This document shows positions 7,546-17,028 of a DNA stretch of 32,178 bases, one piece after another. The stretch lies in assembly GCA_902618855.1 (NCBI GenBank), contig CACNCD010000009.1, positions 1 through 32,178 of the forward strand, in the 5' to 3' direction. The position numbers were made by a program, and so were the translations under genes. Source of the stretch: an uncultured Pelagibacteraceae bacterium. Lineage in GTDB: Bacteria; Pseudomonadota; Alphaproteobacteria; Pelagibacterales; Pelagibacteraceae. Below the pieces are notes generated by a model. The model did not search any database and had not been told where the DNA came from. It saw only the letters and a list, made by a program, of their open reading frames with translations. Numbering within the stretch: position 1 is the first letter of the stretch; each line of letters starts with the position of its first letter.

Positions 7546-10422
7546 ATGCAAAAAAAGATAGTTATAAAGGGCGCAAAAGAACATAATTTGAAGAACGTAT
7601 CTTTGGAACTTCCAAAAGATCAATTTGTTGTCATAACAGGGCTATCTGGATCAGGAAAATCTTCATTAGCTTTTGATACAATCTATGCAGAAGGTCAAAG
7701 AAGATATGTTGAGAGCTTATCGGCTTACGCAAGACAATTTTTGGATAAAATGAAAAAACCAAATGTAGATTTGATTGAAGGTTTGAGTCCAGCTATTTCG
7801 ATTGAGCAAAAAAATACATCTAAGAATCCAAGATCAACAGTTGCTACTGTAACTGAAATTTATGATTACATGAGAGTTTTGTTTGCCAGAGTTGGAATCC
7901 CTTATTCGCCCTTTACTGGTAAACCAATTCAATCCCAAACAATATCACAAATAGTCGATAAAATAAAAAGTCTACCGAAAAAATCTACTATTTATTTATA
8001 TTCACCAGTCGTTAGAGGAAGAAAAGGTGAATATAAAAAAGATATTCTAGGATACAAAAAAAGAGGATTTAGAAAAATAAAGATTGATAATGTGCTTTAT
8101 GAAATAGATAAAGTTCCTGAATTAAATAAAAAAGTCAAACACGATATATCTATATTGGTTGATAGAATTATTTTAAACTCAGATTTGGGAAATAGACTTG
8201 CTGAAAGTATAGAGACATCTATTAATCTCTCTAATGGTCTATTGTTTGTTGAATATGAAAACGAAACTTTACCAAAAAAATTTAGAAAAATAGAAAAAAT
8301 AATTTTCTCTACTAAATTTGCATGTCCAGAAAGCGGATTTACGATAGAGGAAATAGAACCTAGATTATTTTCTTTTAATAGTCCATACGGTGCATGTGAA
8401 GAATGTGAAGGTATTGGAATTAAATTAAATGTTGATCCCAATTTAGTGATACCAAATGAAAAAAAAACTATAGCAGAAGGTGCGATAGAGCCATGGTCTA
8501 AAACTACTACAATGTACTATGCACAAACTTTAGCTTCACTCTCTAAACATTATAACTTTTCTCTAGATGAAAAATGGAACAAGTTAAGTAAAAAAATAAA
8601 AGATATAATACTTTACGGTTCAGATGATGAAGAAATAAAATTTTCTTATGACGATGGATACGAAAAATATTCATATAAAAAACCATTTGAGGGCGTTATA
8701 AATAACCTTGAAAGAAGATATCTTGAAACTGATAGTGATTGGAAACGTGAAGAAATTGCTCAATATCAATCAGATACAGATTGTGAGAAATGTAATGGAC
8801 AAAGACTTAAAGATGAAGCTTTATGCGTAAAAATAGATAGTTTAAACATAAGTGAAGTAACAAAAAAATCTATACTTGATGCTACATCTTGGTTTAAAAA
8901 TCTGGAGAAAAAGTTATCTAAAATTCAATTAAAAATAGCTGAACATATTTTAAAAGAAATTAATGAAAGATTAAATTTCTTGCTTAATGTTGGTCTTGAC
9001 TATTTAACTTTATCAAGAGAGTCTGGAACTTTATCTGGTGGAGAAGCCCAAAGAATTAGATTGGCTTCTCAAATAGGCTCGGGTCTTACAGGTGTTTTGT
9101 ATGTTTTAGATGAACCATCTATAGGCCTTCATCAAAAAGATAATGTAAAGTTAATCGACGCTTTGAAAAGATTAAGAGATTTAGGTAACACCGTTATAGT
9201 AGTTGAACATGATACAGAAACGATGGTTAATGCTGACCATATTATTGATCTAGGACCCGAAGCAGGAAGTAAGGGTGGACAAATTATTGCTCAAGGAACT
9301 TATGATGATATCGTGAAAAATTCTGATAGCATAACTGGAAAATATTTATCAAATAAATTCTATATACAAATACCAAATAAAAGAAGACTTGCAAAAAACG
9401 GTAGATTTTTGGAAATAAACGGTGCAACTGGTAATAATCTAAAAAATATCAATTTAAAAATTCCACTTGGTAGTTTTACATGTGTCACAGGAGTTTCTGG
9501 TAGCGGAAAATCAACTTTAGTGCTTCAAACTTTATATAATGCTCTGAATTTGACTCTTAACAATAACAAATCAAGAAAAATTCCAAAACCTTTTAAAGGT
9601 TTTAAAGGAGTAGAATTAGTTGACAAGGTTATTAACATTGATCAATCACCAATTGGAAGAACTCCAAGATCAAATCCTGCTACTTATACAGGTGCATTTG
9701 GTCCCATAAGAGATTGGTTTACAGCACTGCCTGAGTCAAAAAGTCGTGGATATAAACCAGGAAGGTTTTCATTCAACGTTAAAGGTGGAAGATGTGAAGC
9801 TTGCGAAGGAGATGGTGTAATAACTTACGAAATGCATTTTTTACCAGATGTTTATATACAATGCGATGAATGTAAAGGAACAAGATATAATAGAGAAACT
9901 TTAGAAATTAAATTTAAAAATAAAAGTATTGCAGATGTTCTAAATATGACTGTTGATGAAGGCTGTGAATATTTTGAAAATATATCTAATATAAAATCAA
10001 AACTTCTTACTCTTAAAAAAGTTGGATTGGGATATATTAAAATTGGTCAGCAAGCTACAACATTATCTGGTGGAGAGGCTCAAAGAATAAAACTTGCAAA
10101 AGAGCTCTCAAAAAGATCGACGGGTAGAACAATGTATATTTTAGATGAGCCAACAACAGGTCTTCATCAACATGATATTAAAAAACTTTTAGAAATTTTA
10201 CATACTTTTGTAGCATTGGGTAATTCTGTTGTTGTAATTGAACATAATTTAGATGTGATTAAAACTGCTGATTATATAATTGATATGGGTCCTGAAGGTG
10301 GCGTAAAGGGTGGTGAGATTGTCGCTGAAGGCAAACCTGAGGAAATTTGTGAAGTAAAAGATAGTTATACCGGTAGTTTTTTAAGGCCCTTGCTAAATAA
10401 TAAATATAAAAAAACTGCTTAA
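7546..10422 (+). CDS. uvrA: UvrABC excinuclease ATPase subunit A
   Basis: UvrA finds bulky DNA lesions with UvrB and starts nucleotide excision repair. The 958-residue protein has two ABC ATPase modules. The first has Walker [10 protein letters not shown] (about 33-41) and signature [18 protein letters not shown], then [10 protein letters not shown]. The second has GVSGSGKST near 650 and [18 protein letters not shown], then [10 protein letters not shown]. The C-terminal zinc module is complete (CEACEGDG, then CDECKGTRY). The N-terminal one has CPESG instead of C-x-x-C, so one Cys is Ser, while its partner CEECEGIG is intact; I recall this as common in alphaproteobacterial UvrA. Divergent from ssb. 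No GTTC-N7-GTTC repeat (alphaproteobacterial LexA site) is visible upstream, so SOS control is not indicated by this sequence. Confidence 0.97.
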   Translation: MQKKIVIKGAKEHNLKNVSLELPKDQFVVITGLSGSGKSSLAFDTIYAEGQRRYVESLSAYARQFLDKMKKPNVDLIEGLSPAISIEQKNTSKNPRSTVATVTEIYDYMRVLFARVGIPYSPFTGKPIQSQTISQIVDKIKSLPKKSTIYLYSPVVRGRKGEYKKDILGYKKRGFRKIKIDNVLYEIDKVPELNKKVKHDISILVDRIILNSDLGNRLAESIETSINLSNGLLFVEYENETLPKKFRKIEKIIFSTKFACPESGFTIEEIEPRLFSFNSPYGACEECEGIGIKLNVDPNLVIPNEKKTIAEGAIEPWSKTTTMYYAQTLASLSKHYNFSLDEKWNKLSKKIKDIILYGSDDEEIKFSYDDGYEKYSYKKPFEGVINNLERRYLETDSDWKREEIAQYQSDTDCEKCNGQRLKDEALCVKIDSLNISEVTKKSILDATSWFKNLEKKLSKIQLKIAEHILKEINERLNFLLNVGLDYLTLSRESGTLSGGEAQRIRLASQIGSGLTGVLYVLDEPSIGLHQKDNVKLIDALKRLRDLGNTVIVVEHDTETMVNADHIIDLGPEAGSKGGQIIAQGTYDDIVKNSDSITGKYLSNKFYIQIPNKRRLAKNGRFLEINGATGNNLKNINLKIPLGSFTCVTGVSGSGKSTLVLQTLYNALNLTLNNNKSRKIPKPFKGFKGVELVDKVINIDQSPIGRTPRSNPATYTGAFGPIRDWFTALPESKSRGYKPGRFSFNVKGGRCEACEGDGVITYEMHFLPDVYIQCDECKGTRYNRETLEIKFKNKSIADVLNMTVDEGCEYFENISNIKSKLLTLKKVGLGYIKIGQQATTLSGGEAQRIKLAKELSKRSTGRTMYILDEPTTGLHQHDIKKLLEILHTFVALGNSVVVIEHNLDVIKTADYIIDMGPEGGVKGGEIVAEGKPEEICEVKDSYTGSFLRPLLNNKYKKTA

Positions 10423-10452
10423 AATTGTATGTGAATTGTGTATAAATAATTT

Positions 10453-11055
10453 ATGGGAAATTTTTTATCATCATTGCCAAAAACTATTCATGCCTCATTA
10501 GGTCTAGCAGTATTGCTTTTTTTAGGGCTTTTTTTTGGAAATGATGGTTTTGAATTTGATAGATATTTTTGGAGTTGGTTCGTTAGATTTATCCATGTAG
10601 TTGTTGCAATAATGTGGATAGGATTACTCTGGTATTTTAATTTTGTACAAATACCAAACATGCCAAAAATTCCAGACGAGCAAAAACCTGCCATAGGAAA
10701 GGTAATAGCGCCAGCTGCATTATTTTATTTTAGATGGGCTGCTTTCTTAACAATAGTATCAGGTTTAGTTTTAGGACATTTAAATGGTTATCTTCATGAA
10801 TCGATGACGTTAGGTATTGGTTCTGGTGGAGGAAGAAATACAGCTATAGGTATTGGTATGTGGCTAGGTCTTATAATGGCATTTAATGTTTGGTTTGTAA
10901 TATGGCCAAATCAAAAAAGAGCTTTAGGAATAGTAGAATGCGATGCAGATAAGAAAGCTAAATCAGCAAGAACAGCAATGTTATTTTCTAGAACAAATAC
11001 ATTACTTTCGCTTCCAATGTTGTTAACAATGGTAGCAGCGCAAAATCTTTATTAA
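10453..11055 (+). CDS. Multi-pass membrane protein resembling the N-terminal domain of urate oxidase PuuD (no cytochrome domain)
   Basis: A 200-residue membrane protein with hydrophobic segments at about 15-30, 45-65, 90-110, 134-152 and 183-197. Two stretches match the membrane part of PuuD-type proteins (Urate_ox_N): FVRFIHVVVAIMWIGLLWYFNF (about 43-64) with a conserved His, and NVWFVIWPNQKRAL (about 145-158). True PuuD carries a C-terminal cytochrome c domain, absent here (no CxxCH), and no purine catabolic genes lie nearby, so urate oxidation should not be assumed. The His and Trp residues in helices suggest a haem- or quinone-linked role, but that is inference. It lies 30 bases after uvrA, possibly cotranscribed with it, and its stop overlaps that of the convergent secF. 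Confidence 0.72.
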   Translation: MGNFLSSLPKTIHASLGLAVLLFLGLFFGNDGFEFDRYFWSWFVRFIHVVVAIMWIGLLWYFNFVQIPNMPKIPDEQKPAIGKVIAPAALFYFRWAAFLTIVSGLVLGHLNGYLHESMTLGIGSGGGRNTAIGIGMWLGLIMAFNVWFVIWPNQKRALGIVECDADKKAKSARTAMLFSRTNTLLSLPMLLTMVAAQNLY

Positions 11056-11951
11056 TCTTTTTCTTCTTTTAAAATAGTTTTTTGAGATACTTGCAAAAAA
11101 ACAAGTATTGGATTTGCTATATATATTGAGGAATAGGTACCAAAAAAAACTCCAAGTATCATGGCTAAAGAAAATCCTTTTAAAATTTCACCACCAAATA
11201 AAAATATAGAAAATAAAGCTAACAAAGTTGTTACAGATGTAATTATTGTTCTGGATAAAGTTTCATTAATGGAGATATTTGTAAGATCAAATATTTTTAT
11301 ATCTGAATATTTTTTGAGATTTTCTCTTACTCTATCAAAGATAACAACAGTATCGTTCATAGAATAGCCAACTATAGTTAAAACAGCCGCTACTATTGAA
11401 AGATTTATCTCTAAACCAAATAAAGAAAAAATGCCTAAGGTTATTAATACATCATGAAACAAAGCTAAAATTGCACCTAAACTAAATTGCCACTCAAAAC
11501 GTATCCATATATAAATTAGCATAGCAGCTAAAGAAAGTGCTATTGCAATTATTCCTGATTTTAATAATTCAGAACTTACTTTTGGCCCTACGTTTTCCAC
11601 TCTTCTGAACTCAAATCCATTTCCTAAAGATGAAGCAAGTTTATTTTTTAAATCACTGATAAAATCAGGATTATTAAAATCTTTCTTTTCAAATTTAATT
11701 AAATAATCTTGTTCAGAGCCAAAATTTTTAACTGAAACATCTCCTAAATTAAGTTGATTTAAAGAGTCTCTAATATTTGAAACTGAGATATTTTTATCTG
11801 TAGTTCGAAGTTCAATTAAGGTACCACCCTTAAAATCCACACCAAAATTTAATCCTTTAAAAATTAAAAGAACAATAGATAAAACAATTAACAACGACGA
11901 AATAATGTTAAATAATCTATAGAATTTATTAAAGGGTACACTCTTATTCAT
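11052..11951 (-). CDS. secF: Protein translocase subunit SecF
   Basis: SecF pairs with SecD to use proton-motive force for the late stages of preprotein translocation through SecYEG. At 299 residues it has the RND-like six-helix layout: TM1 near 15-32, the periplasmic domain opening with GVDFKGGTLIELR (about 32-44), then five helices. TM4 contains VGYSMNDTVVIFDRVREN (about 193-210), the family signature. It overlaps the end of secD by four bases (ATGA) and so is translationally coupled to it; its own stop overlaps the stop of the convergent PuuD-like gene. Confidence 0.96.
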   Translation of the reverse strand: MNKSVPFNKFYRLFNIISSLLIVLSIVLLIFKGLNFGVDFKGGTLIELRTTDKNISVSNIRDSLNQLNLGDVSVKNFGSEQDYLIKFEKKDFNNPDFISDLKNKLASSLGNGFEFRRVENVGPKVSSELLKSGIIAIALSLAAMLIYIWIRFEWQFSLGAILALFHDVLITLGIFSLFGLEINLSIVAAVLTIVGYSMNDTVVIFDRVRENLKKYSDIKIFDLTNISINETLSRTIITSVTTLLALFSIFLFGGEILKGFSLAMILGVFFGTYSSIYIANPILVFLQVSQKTILKEEKD

Positions 11952-13507
11952 ATTAATTTTTCTTTGTGTTTATTTTTGGTGACATATAATGATGTCAATA
12001 ATCTTGCTATAAAATATACAGAAAATAATGTTGTAAAAATTCCAACACCAAGTGTAACTGAAAAACCTTTTATGGGACCCGATCCCATAAAAAATAAAAT
12101 CATTGCTGCAATTAAAGTAGTTATATTTGCATCTATAACTGCTGTTTTTGATTTTTCATAACCACTATCGAACGCAATTAATTGATTTTTTTCTCCTTTT
12201 TTTTCCTCTTTTATCCTCTCAAAAATTAATACATTTGCATCCACAGCCATACCAACAGTTAAAATTATACCTGCAATACCTGGCAATGTTAAAGTTGCTT
12301 CGAATAAAGTTAAAATTCCTACTAGAAGGAATAAATTTAGAATTAAAGTGATATTTGCTATTAATCCAAATATTCTATATTTGAAAAACATAAATAGTAT
12401 AACTAATAGAAATCCTATCGCTAAAGCCATTATCCCAGCGTTTATAGAGTCTTGACCAAGGTCAGGACCTACAGTTCTCTCTTCAATAATGTTAAGAGGA
12501 GCTGGTAAAGCTCCTGATCTTAAGAGTAAAGCTAAATCTGTAGCAGATTGAAAAGTGAAACCACCACTAATTTGTCCCGATCCACTAACAATAGCATCTT
12601 GAATAACAGGAGCGCTTATAATTTTACCATCTAAAACTATAGCTAGCCTTTTTCCAATACCTGTTGAGGTTGCTTTTCCAAATCTTTTTGCACCAACTCT
12701 ATCAAGATTGAAGGTAACAACTGTTTCACTAGTTTCACTATCCATAGAAGGTTGTGCATCTAGTAAATTATCCCCACTTAAAATAATTCTTTTACTTACA
12801 ATTGCTTCCTCAGATCCATCCTCAAATTCTAACTTTTCTGAACCAAAGGTTTCCTCTGAGCCTTTAATAACAAATCTAAATGTTAAATTTGCGGTTTTCC
12901 CTAATAGATTTTTTATTCTAGAGGGATCATCTAAACCTGGCAATTCAACAACAATTCTATCATTGCCTCTTTTAAGAATGTTAGGTTCATTTGTACCTAT
13001 TTCATCAACTCTTCTTCTAATTGTTTCAAGAGCTTGACTTTGTGATGAGTCCTTTATTTCAACTAAACCATATTTAGAAAAATTTAATTTGAATAAATTT
13101 TGATCAACCGAAAAATCAAATTTATGTGCTCTATACTTTGGATAATACTCATTTATTATATTTTCCTCTTTCTTAAGAAGACTATCTTTTACTTCATTTA
13201 CTTTATCAGGTGTTGTTTCAAATATTAAAGTTTCGTCATCTACTATTTTAAAGTTTCTTAAATTAATTTTTTTTTCCTTAAAAAACTTTTTCAATTCAGG
13301 TATAGTGTTTTGAAGTTTTTGAGTGATAACTGGTGTGTTATCAATTTCAAGCAATAAATATGATCCGCCTTGTAAATCAAGTCCTAAATTAATTTTTTTA
13401 TTAAATACGTTGTCATCAAATTTTATAAAATTTGAAAGAAATATATAAACAAAGATTGTTGTAAAAGTTGCTATTAGAATAATTCTAATTTTAGAAAAAT
13501 ATAACAC
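11948..13507 (-). CDS. secD: Protein translocase subunit SecD
   Basis: The 519-residue partner of SecF. TM1 lies near 7-26, then LGLDLQGGSYLLLEI (about 42-56) opens the large periplasmic P1 region. GALPAPLNIIEERTVGPDLG (about 332-351) precedes the helical bundle, and TM4 carries LPGIAGIILTVGMAVDANVLIFERIKEE, with the conserved Asp used in proton coupling. It is shorter than E. coli SecD (615), as usual in alphaproteobacteria. The start is GTG (13505-13507); an in-frame TAA lies two codons upstream, so no earlier start is possible. Twelve bases separate it from yajC. Confidence 0.96.
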   Translation of the reverse strand: MLYFSKIRIILIATFTTIFVYIFLSNFIKFDDNVFNKKINLGLDLQGGSYLLLEIDNTPVITQKLQNTIPELKKFFKEKKINLRNFKIVDDETLIFETTPDKVNEVKDSLLKKEENIINEYYPKYRAHKFDFSVDQNLFKLNFSKYGLVEIKDSSQSQALETIRRRVDEIGTNEPNILKRGNDRIVVELPGLDDPSRIKNLLGKTANLTFRFVIKGSEETFGSEKLEFEDGSEEAIVSKRIILSGDNLLDAQPSMDSETSETVVTFNLDRVGAKRFGKATSTGIGKRLAIVLDGKIISAPVIQDAIVSGSGQISGGFTFQSATDLALLLRSGALPAPLNIIEERTVGPDLGQDSINAGIMALAIGFLLVILFMFFKYRIFGLIANITLILNLFLLVGILTLFEATLTLPGIAGIILTVGMAVDANVLIFERIKEEKKGEKNQLIAFDSGYEKSKTAVIDANITTLIAAMILFFMGSGPIKGFSVTLGVGIFTTLFSVYFIARLLTSLYVTKNKHKEKLI

Positions 13508-13519
13508 TTTAAATTAATG

Positions 13520-13807
13520 TTACTTTTTTGGTTCTGGAGTATTAAGCAAAGCACTAATACCAGTTGATCTTACCACCTCAACTTTGACTTCGTCAGATAT
13601 AGATACTTCAGCTCTATCATTATCCATAACTCTTTCGATAGTGCCGATAATACCACCTGTCGTAATAACTTTGTCACCTCTTTTTAAACTTTCTACCATT
13701 AATTTGTGATCTTTAACTTTTTTTTGTTGTGGCCTTATTAGAAAAAAATAAAAAACTACGAATATAAGAATTAACGGTATAAATTGACCTATTCCTGAAT
13801 TTGACAT
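13520..13807 (-). CDS. yajC: Sec translocon accessory protein YajC
   Basis: A 95-residue single-pass membrane protein that associates with SecDF. The membrane helix spans about 8-23 (IPLILIFVVFYFFLI) and is followed directly by RPQQKKVKDH, the family signature. A small cytoplasmic beta domain follows (LKRGDKVITTGGIIGTI). A strong Shine-Dalgarno AAGGAG (13812-13817 on the minus strand) sits four bases before the ATG. It heads yajC-secD-secF, 52 bases after serS. Confidence 0.96.
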   Translation of the reverse strand: MSNSGIGQFIPLILIFVVFYFFLIRPQQKKVKDHKLMVESLKRGDKVITTGGIIGTIERVMDNDRAEVSISDEVKVEVVRSTGISALLNTPEPKK

Positions 13808-13830
13808 TTAACTCCTTATTTTTTGTTTTA

Positions 13831-13858
13831 TTTATACTATCTAAATTATTAAAACAAC
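13831..13858 (-). promoter_or_regulatory. Possible promoter for yajC-secD-secF
   Basis: In the 52-bp serS-yajC gap, the minus strand reads GTTGTT (13853-13858), 16 bases, then TATAAA (13831-13836). The -10 is good and the -35 weak. It lies within what is otherwise a co-oriented gene array, so an internal promoter here is plausible but not strongly supported. Confidence 0.3.
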
Positions 13859-13859
13859 T

Positions 13860-15119
13860 CTATTTCTTTGATATTTTCTCTAATTTATTCATATAAGGTT
13901 TTAAAACTTCTGGAATAATTATTGATCCGTCGGATTGTTGATAATTTTCTAATATTGCTATTAGTGTTCTTCCAACAGCTAATCCACTTCCATTTAATGT
14001 TCCTAAAAAAAGAGTTTCGTTATTTTTATTTTTATATCTAGATTTCATTCTTCTAGCTTGGAATGTGCCACACGATGAACAACTAGATATTTCTCTATAT
14101 TTATTTTCAGACGGTAGCCAAACTTCAATATCAAAGGTTTTTTCTGCACTAAAACCCATGTCTCCAGAAGATAAAACTATTTTTCTATATGGAAGTTTAA
14201 GCAAATCAAGAATTTTTGTTGCACTATTAGTCATTCTTTCTAGTTCGGTTAAACAATTTTCAGGTTCAACGATACTAACAAGTTCAACTTTATAAAATTG
14301 ATGTTGTCTAATCATACCTTTTGTATCTTTTCCATAACTGCCAGCCTCTTTTCTAAAACATGGGGTTGAAGCAACAAAACGTAAAGGCAATTCATTTAAT
14401 TGAAAAATCTTATCTTTACCCATATTTGTTAAAATAACTTCTGCTGTAGGTATTAAAAATTTTCTTTCTTCTTTTTCATCAAAATTAATTTCAAATTGAT
14501 CATTTTCAAACTTGGGCAATTGACCTGTTCCGTACATAGTACTTTCAGATACAATCAAAGGCGGAGATATTTCTTGATATCCATTTTGATTTATATGGAT
14601 ATCGAGCATAAAATTAGATATTGCTCTTTCAAGTAAAGCAAGTTTATCTTTTACAAAAACAAATCTTGATCCAGTTGTTTTGGCAGCTAATTCAAAATCA
14701 AGCATTTTAAGATTTTCACCTAGTTCGAAGTGAGATTTGGGTTTAAAATCAAATTTAGGTATTGTGCCGTTTTTTGATATTTCTAAATTTGAATTTTCAT
14801 CTTTACCTACAGGAACATCATCATTTGGTATGTTTGGTAAACTTGATAAAATATTTTCTAATTTATTTTTAGTGATCTTTTGATCTTTCTCAAGGGTTTC
14901 TATTTTTTGTGAAATAGTTTTTGATTTTTCAAATAAATCTTTATTTTTGGTTTTAGAAATTTCTTTCTTCTCTTTTTCTAAAGTTTCTTTTTCCTGAATT
15001 AATTTCCTATTTTTTTGATCTAAATCTAATAAATTTTCTAGGTCCACATCTAAGAATCTTTTTTTAAGGGATTCTTTAAATTTTTTTGGATCATTTCTAA
15101 TATCTTTTATATTATGCAT
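13860..15119 (-). CDS. serS: Seryl-tRNA synthetase
   Basis: Class II synthetase that charges tRNA-Ser. The N-terminal long coiled-coil arm (rough residues 25-100, Lys/Glu rich) is the tRNA-binding arm. The catalytic domain has motif 2 in FVASTPCFRKEAGSYGKDT followed by GMIRQHQFYKVELV, and motif 3 in LNGSGLAVGRTLIAILENYQ near the C terminus. The length of 419 residues is normal. I place the start at the ATG at 15117-15119, which overlaps the tatC stop by eight bases (ATGCATAA); the longer frame to 15140 would need a TTG and would extend further into tatC for seven extra residues. Position after tatC matches alphaproteobacterial synteny. Confidence 0.96.
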   Translation of the reverse strand: MHNIKDIRNDPKKFKESLKKRFLDVDLENLLDLDQKNRKLIQEKETLEKEKKEISKTKNKDLFEKSKTISQKIETLEKDQKITKNKLENILSSLPNIPNDDVPVGKDENSNLEISKNGTIPKFDFKPKSHFELGENLKMLDFELAAKTTGSRFVFVKDKLALLERAISNFMLDIHINQNGYQEISPPLIVSESTMYGTGQLPKFENDQFEINFDEKEERKFLIPTAEVILTNMGKDKIFQLNELPLRFVASTPCFRKEAGSYGKDTKGMIRQHQFYKVELVSIVEPENCLTELERMTNSATKILDLLKLPYRKIVLSSGDMGFSAEKTFDIEVWLPSENKYREISSCSSCGTFQARRMKSRYKNKNNETLFLGTLNGSGLAVGRTLIAILENYQQSDGSIIIPEVLKPYMNKLEKISKK

Positions 15120-15876
15120 TATCTTTAGCTTTCTTTTCAATTATATTTACAGAAAAAATTGACAATTCATACAAAATTAAAAGTGGTATTGCCAAACCTA
15201 TTTGAGTAACAGGATCAGGTGGTGTAAGAATTGCTGCTGCAGCAAAAATTATTACAACAACATATTTACGTCTTTCTTTCAAAAATTGAGAATCTATCAT
15301 CCCTATTCTTGCAAGAAGACTAAGGACTACAGGTAATTGAAAACTTAAACCAAATGCAAAAATTAATTTCATAATTAATGATAAATACTCATTTACTTTT
15401 GCCTCTAATTGAATTGGCAAGTTAGTATTTAAACCAGTTGATTCAAATGATAAAAAAAATTTGATAGCTAAAGGCATTATTAAATAATAGACAAGAATTC
15501 CACCTAAAAAAAATAATATTGGTGTAATAATAAGATAAGGAAGAATAGCTGATTTTTCATGTTTGTATAAACCTGGTGCTATAAACTTCCATATTTGCAT
15601 TAATATAAATGGACATGTAACGAAGAATGCCGCAAAAAAAGCAACCTTTATATAAGTTAAGAAAGTTTCTTGAAGAGCTGTAAAAATTAATCTTCGTTCT
15701 ACACCATCATTAGCAACAGCTTTTGAATATGGTTCTACTAAAAAACCATATAAATACTCTGCAAAAAAATAACAAACTATAAAAAAAGCAGATAAAAAAA
15801 TAAAAGAATGAATTAATCTTTTTCTTAACTCTTCAATATGAGAAATAAATCCACCATCGCTATCATTTTTTGTCAT
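15112..15876 (-). CDS. tatC: Twin-arginine translocase subunit TatC
   Basis: The receptor subunit of the Tat system, which binds the RR signal peptides of folded substrates at the inner membrane. At 254 residues it has six predicted helices. The early SHIEELRKRLI motif carries the conserved Glu used in signal peptide recognition. Further family features are LMQIWKFIAPGLYKHEK and the FGLSFQLPVV segment in a later helix. I choose the ATG at 15874-15876 because AAAGGTG (15880-15886) lies just upstream; the alternative GTG at 15880-15882 is part of that ribosome binding site. It overlaps the tatB end by 14 bases and its stop overlaps the serS start. Confidence 0.96.
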   Translation of the reverse strand: MTKNDSDGGFISHIEELRKRLIHSFIFLSAFFIVCYFFAEYLYGFLVEPYSKAVANDGVERRLIFTALQETFLTYIKVAFFAAFFVTCPFILMQIWKFIAPGLYKHEKSAILPYLIITPILFFLGGILVYYLIMPLAIKFFLSFESTGLNTNLPIQLEAKVNEYLSLIMKLIFAFGLSFQLPVVLSLLARIGMIDSQFLKERRKYVVVIIFAAAAILTPPDPVTQIGLAIPLLILYELSIFSVNIIEKKAKDNA

Positions 15877-16087
15877 CTTCACCTTTATTTATTTTTTTTT
15901 TCTCTTCTGTTTCATTTTCATTATCAACATTTATAGTTACTTCTTGTTGTATTTGATTAACATATCTTTTTGCTGAACCAATCCATGAGCCTATTTTTTT
16001 AAGCATAATTGGAAAATCTTTTGGACCAATAACAATGATTGCTATGCCAACAATAATTAATATCTCAAACCAGCCAATTTGAGGCAT
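15863..16087 (-). CDS. tatB: Twin-arginine translocase subunit TatB
   Basis: A 74-residue protein with an N-terminal membrane helix (about 5-21, WFEILIIVGIAIIVIGP), the Pro-containing hinge GPKDFP, and an amphipathic helix (about 25-48), the standard TatB layout. The Glu at position 8 near the helix start is the residue typical of TatB rather than TatA. The C-terminal tail is short and charged, much shorter than E. coli TatB (171 residues) but usual in compact alphaproteobacteria. It lies five bases after tatA and overlaps tatC. Confidence 0.92.
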   Translation of the reverse strand: MPQIGWFEILIIVGIAIIVIGPKDFPIMLKKIGSWIGSAKRYVNQIQQEVTINVDNENETEEKKKINKGEDDKK

Positions 16088-16092
16088 TGGAA

Positions 16093-16293
16093 TTAATCTT
16101 TATTATTAGAGTCTTGATTGTTTTCTGAAGTATTCTTGGGCGCGTTATCCTCTATTTCATCACTGGACATACCTTTTTTAAAACTCTTTATACCTTTCGC
16201 AACATCTCCCATAAGGCTCGATATCTTCCCTCGTCCAAACAAAAGAACAACTAAAATTACAACTATTGCAATTTGCCAAAATCCTATACTCAT
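16093..16293 (-). CDS. tatA: Twin-arginine translocase subunit TatA
   Basis: A 66-residue pore-forming Tat subunit. It has an N-terminal hydrophobic helix (about 4-19), the F-G-R-G hinge (19-22), an amphipathic helix ending [10 protein letters not shown] (about 34-43), and an acidic, Asn-rich tail. Gln7 replaces the acidic position used in TatB, and the FKKGM end of the amphipathic helix is diagnostic of TatA. It is 45 bases downstream of scpB and five bases before tatB. Confidence 0.94.
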   Translation of the reverse strand: MSIGFWQIAIVVILVVLLFGRGKISSLMGDVAKGIKSFKKGMSSDEIEDNAPKNTSENNQDSNNKD

Positions 16294-16338
16294 AACTATT
16301 TATAACCTTTTTAAATTAATAATTCAAAGTTTCTTTTT

Positions 16339-17028
16339 CTATTTGTCCTCATTTTTTAAGGTGCTACTTAGCATTTCATCGATGTTTGAATAAATATTTT
16401 CTTTTTTTTCATCCTGTTTCTCTTTGTAAAATTTACCAGTTCCAAAAATTGAAGAATCAATGCTTGTGCTGTCGATCAATCCTGCAGAACCAAGCTCATC
16501 GACTGTTGGTAGATCGGATAATTTTTTTAAGCTAAAATGACTTAAAAAATTATCGGTTGTTACATATTGTATAGGTTTGCCAGGAACATCTTTTCTACCA
16601 CTAGGCTTTACCCAATCTAATTCCATCAGAATTTCTAAAGTATTTGTTCCAAAAGCAACGCCACGAATTTCTTCAATTTCAGCTCTTGTCACAGGCTGAT
16701 GATATACAATTATAGAAAGTGTTTCTATAGCAGCTTTAGATAGTTTTTTTTCAACATTTTTTTGTTGAGACATTAACGCCGATAAATTTTCAGCCGTTCT
16801 AAAAGACCATTTTTTAGATATACATACTAAATTGATACCTCTCTTTGAATAAAACTTTTGCAATCTCTCTAAACTTTTTGGTACATTAATTTTTTTTGAA
16901 ACACGTGTCTCAATAGTTTCAATATCAAGAGGTTCAGCTGCTGCAAAAATAATTGCTTCAACCTCTCTATCACCTGAATTCAAATTTTCTGGAAAATTAA
17001 CTACATTATTTTTTTTTATCTTAGTCAT
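16339..17028 (-). CDS. scpB: Segregation and condensation protein B
   Basis: ScpB dimers bind the ScpA kleisin in the Smc-ScpAB condensin, which organises and segregates the chromosome. The 229-residue protein shows two winged-helix domains: IIFAAAEPLDIETIE (about 27-41) starts the first, and ALSIIVYHQPVTRAEIEEIRG-type sequence (about 104-123) with LMELDWVKPSGRKDVPGKP (about 136-154) marks the second, the best family signature. The Lys/Glu-rich tail after about 195 looks disordered. Its ATG overlaps the scpA stop region by eight bases. Confidence 0.93.
   Translation of the reverse strand: MTKIKKNNVVNFPENLNSGDREVEAIIFAAAEPLDIETIETRVSKKINVPKSLERLQKFYSKRGINLVCISKKWSFRTAENLSALMSQQKNVEKKLSKAAIETLSIIVYHQPVTRAEIEEIRGVAFGTNTLEILMELDWVKPSGRKDVPGKPIQYVTTDNFLSHFSLKKLSDLPTVDELGSAGLIDSTSIDSSIFGTGKFYKEKQDEKKENIYSNIDEMLSSTLKNEDK

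Noticed and set aside
15120..15140. Longer serS starting at a TTG at 15140
   Set aside because: The ATG at 15119 overlaps the tatC stop in the coupling pattern seen elsewhere in the array and matches the family N terminus; the extension adds seven Lys-rich residues only.
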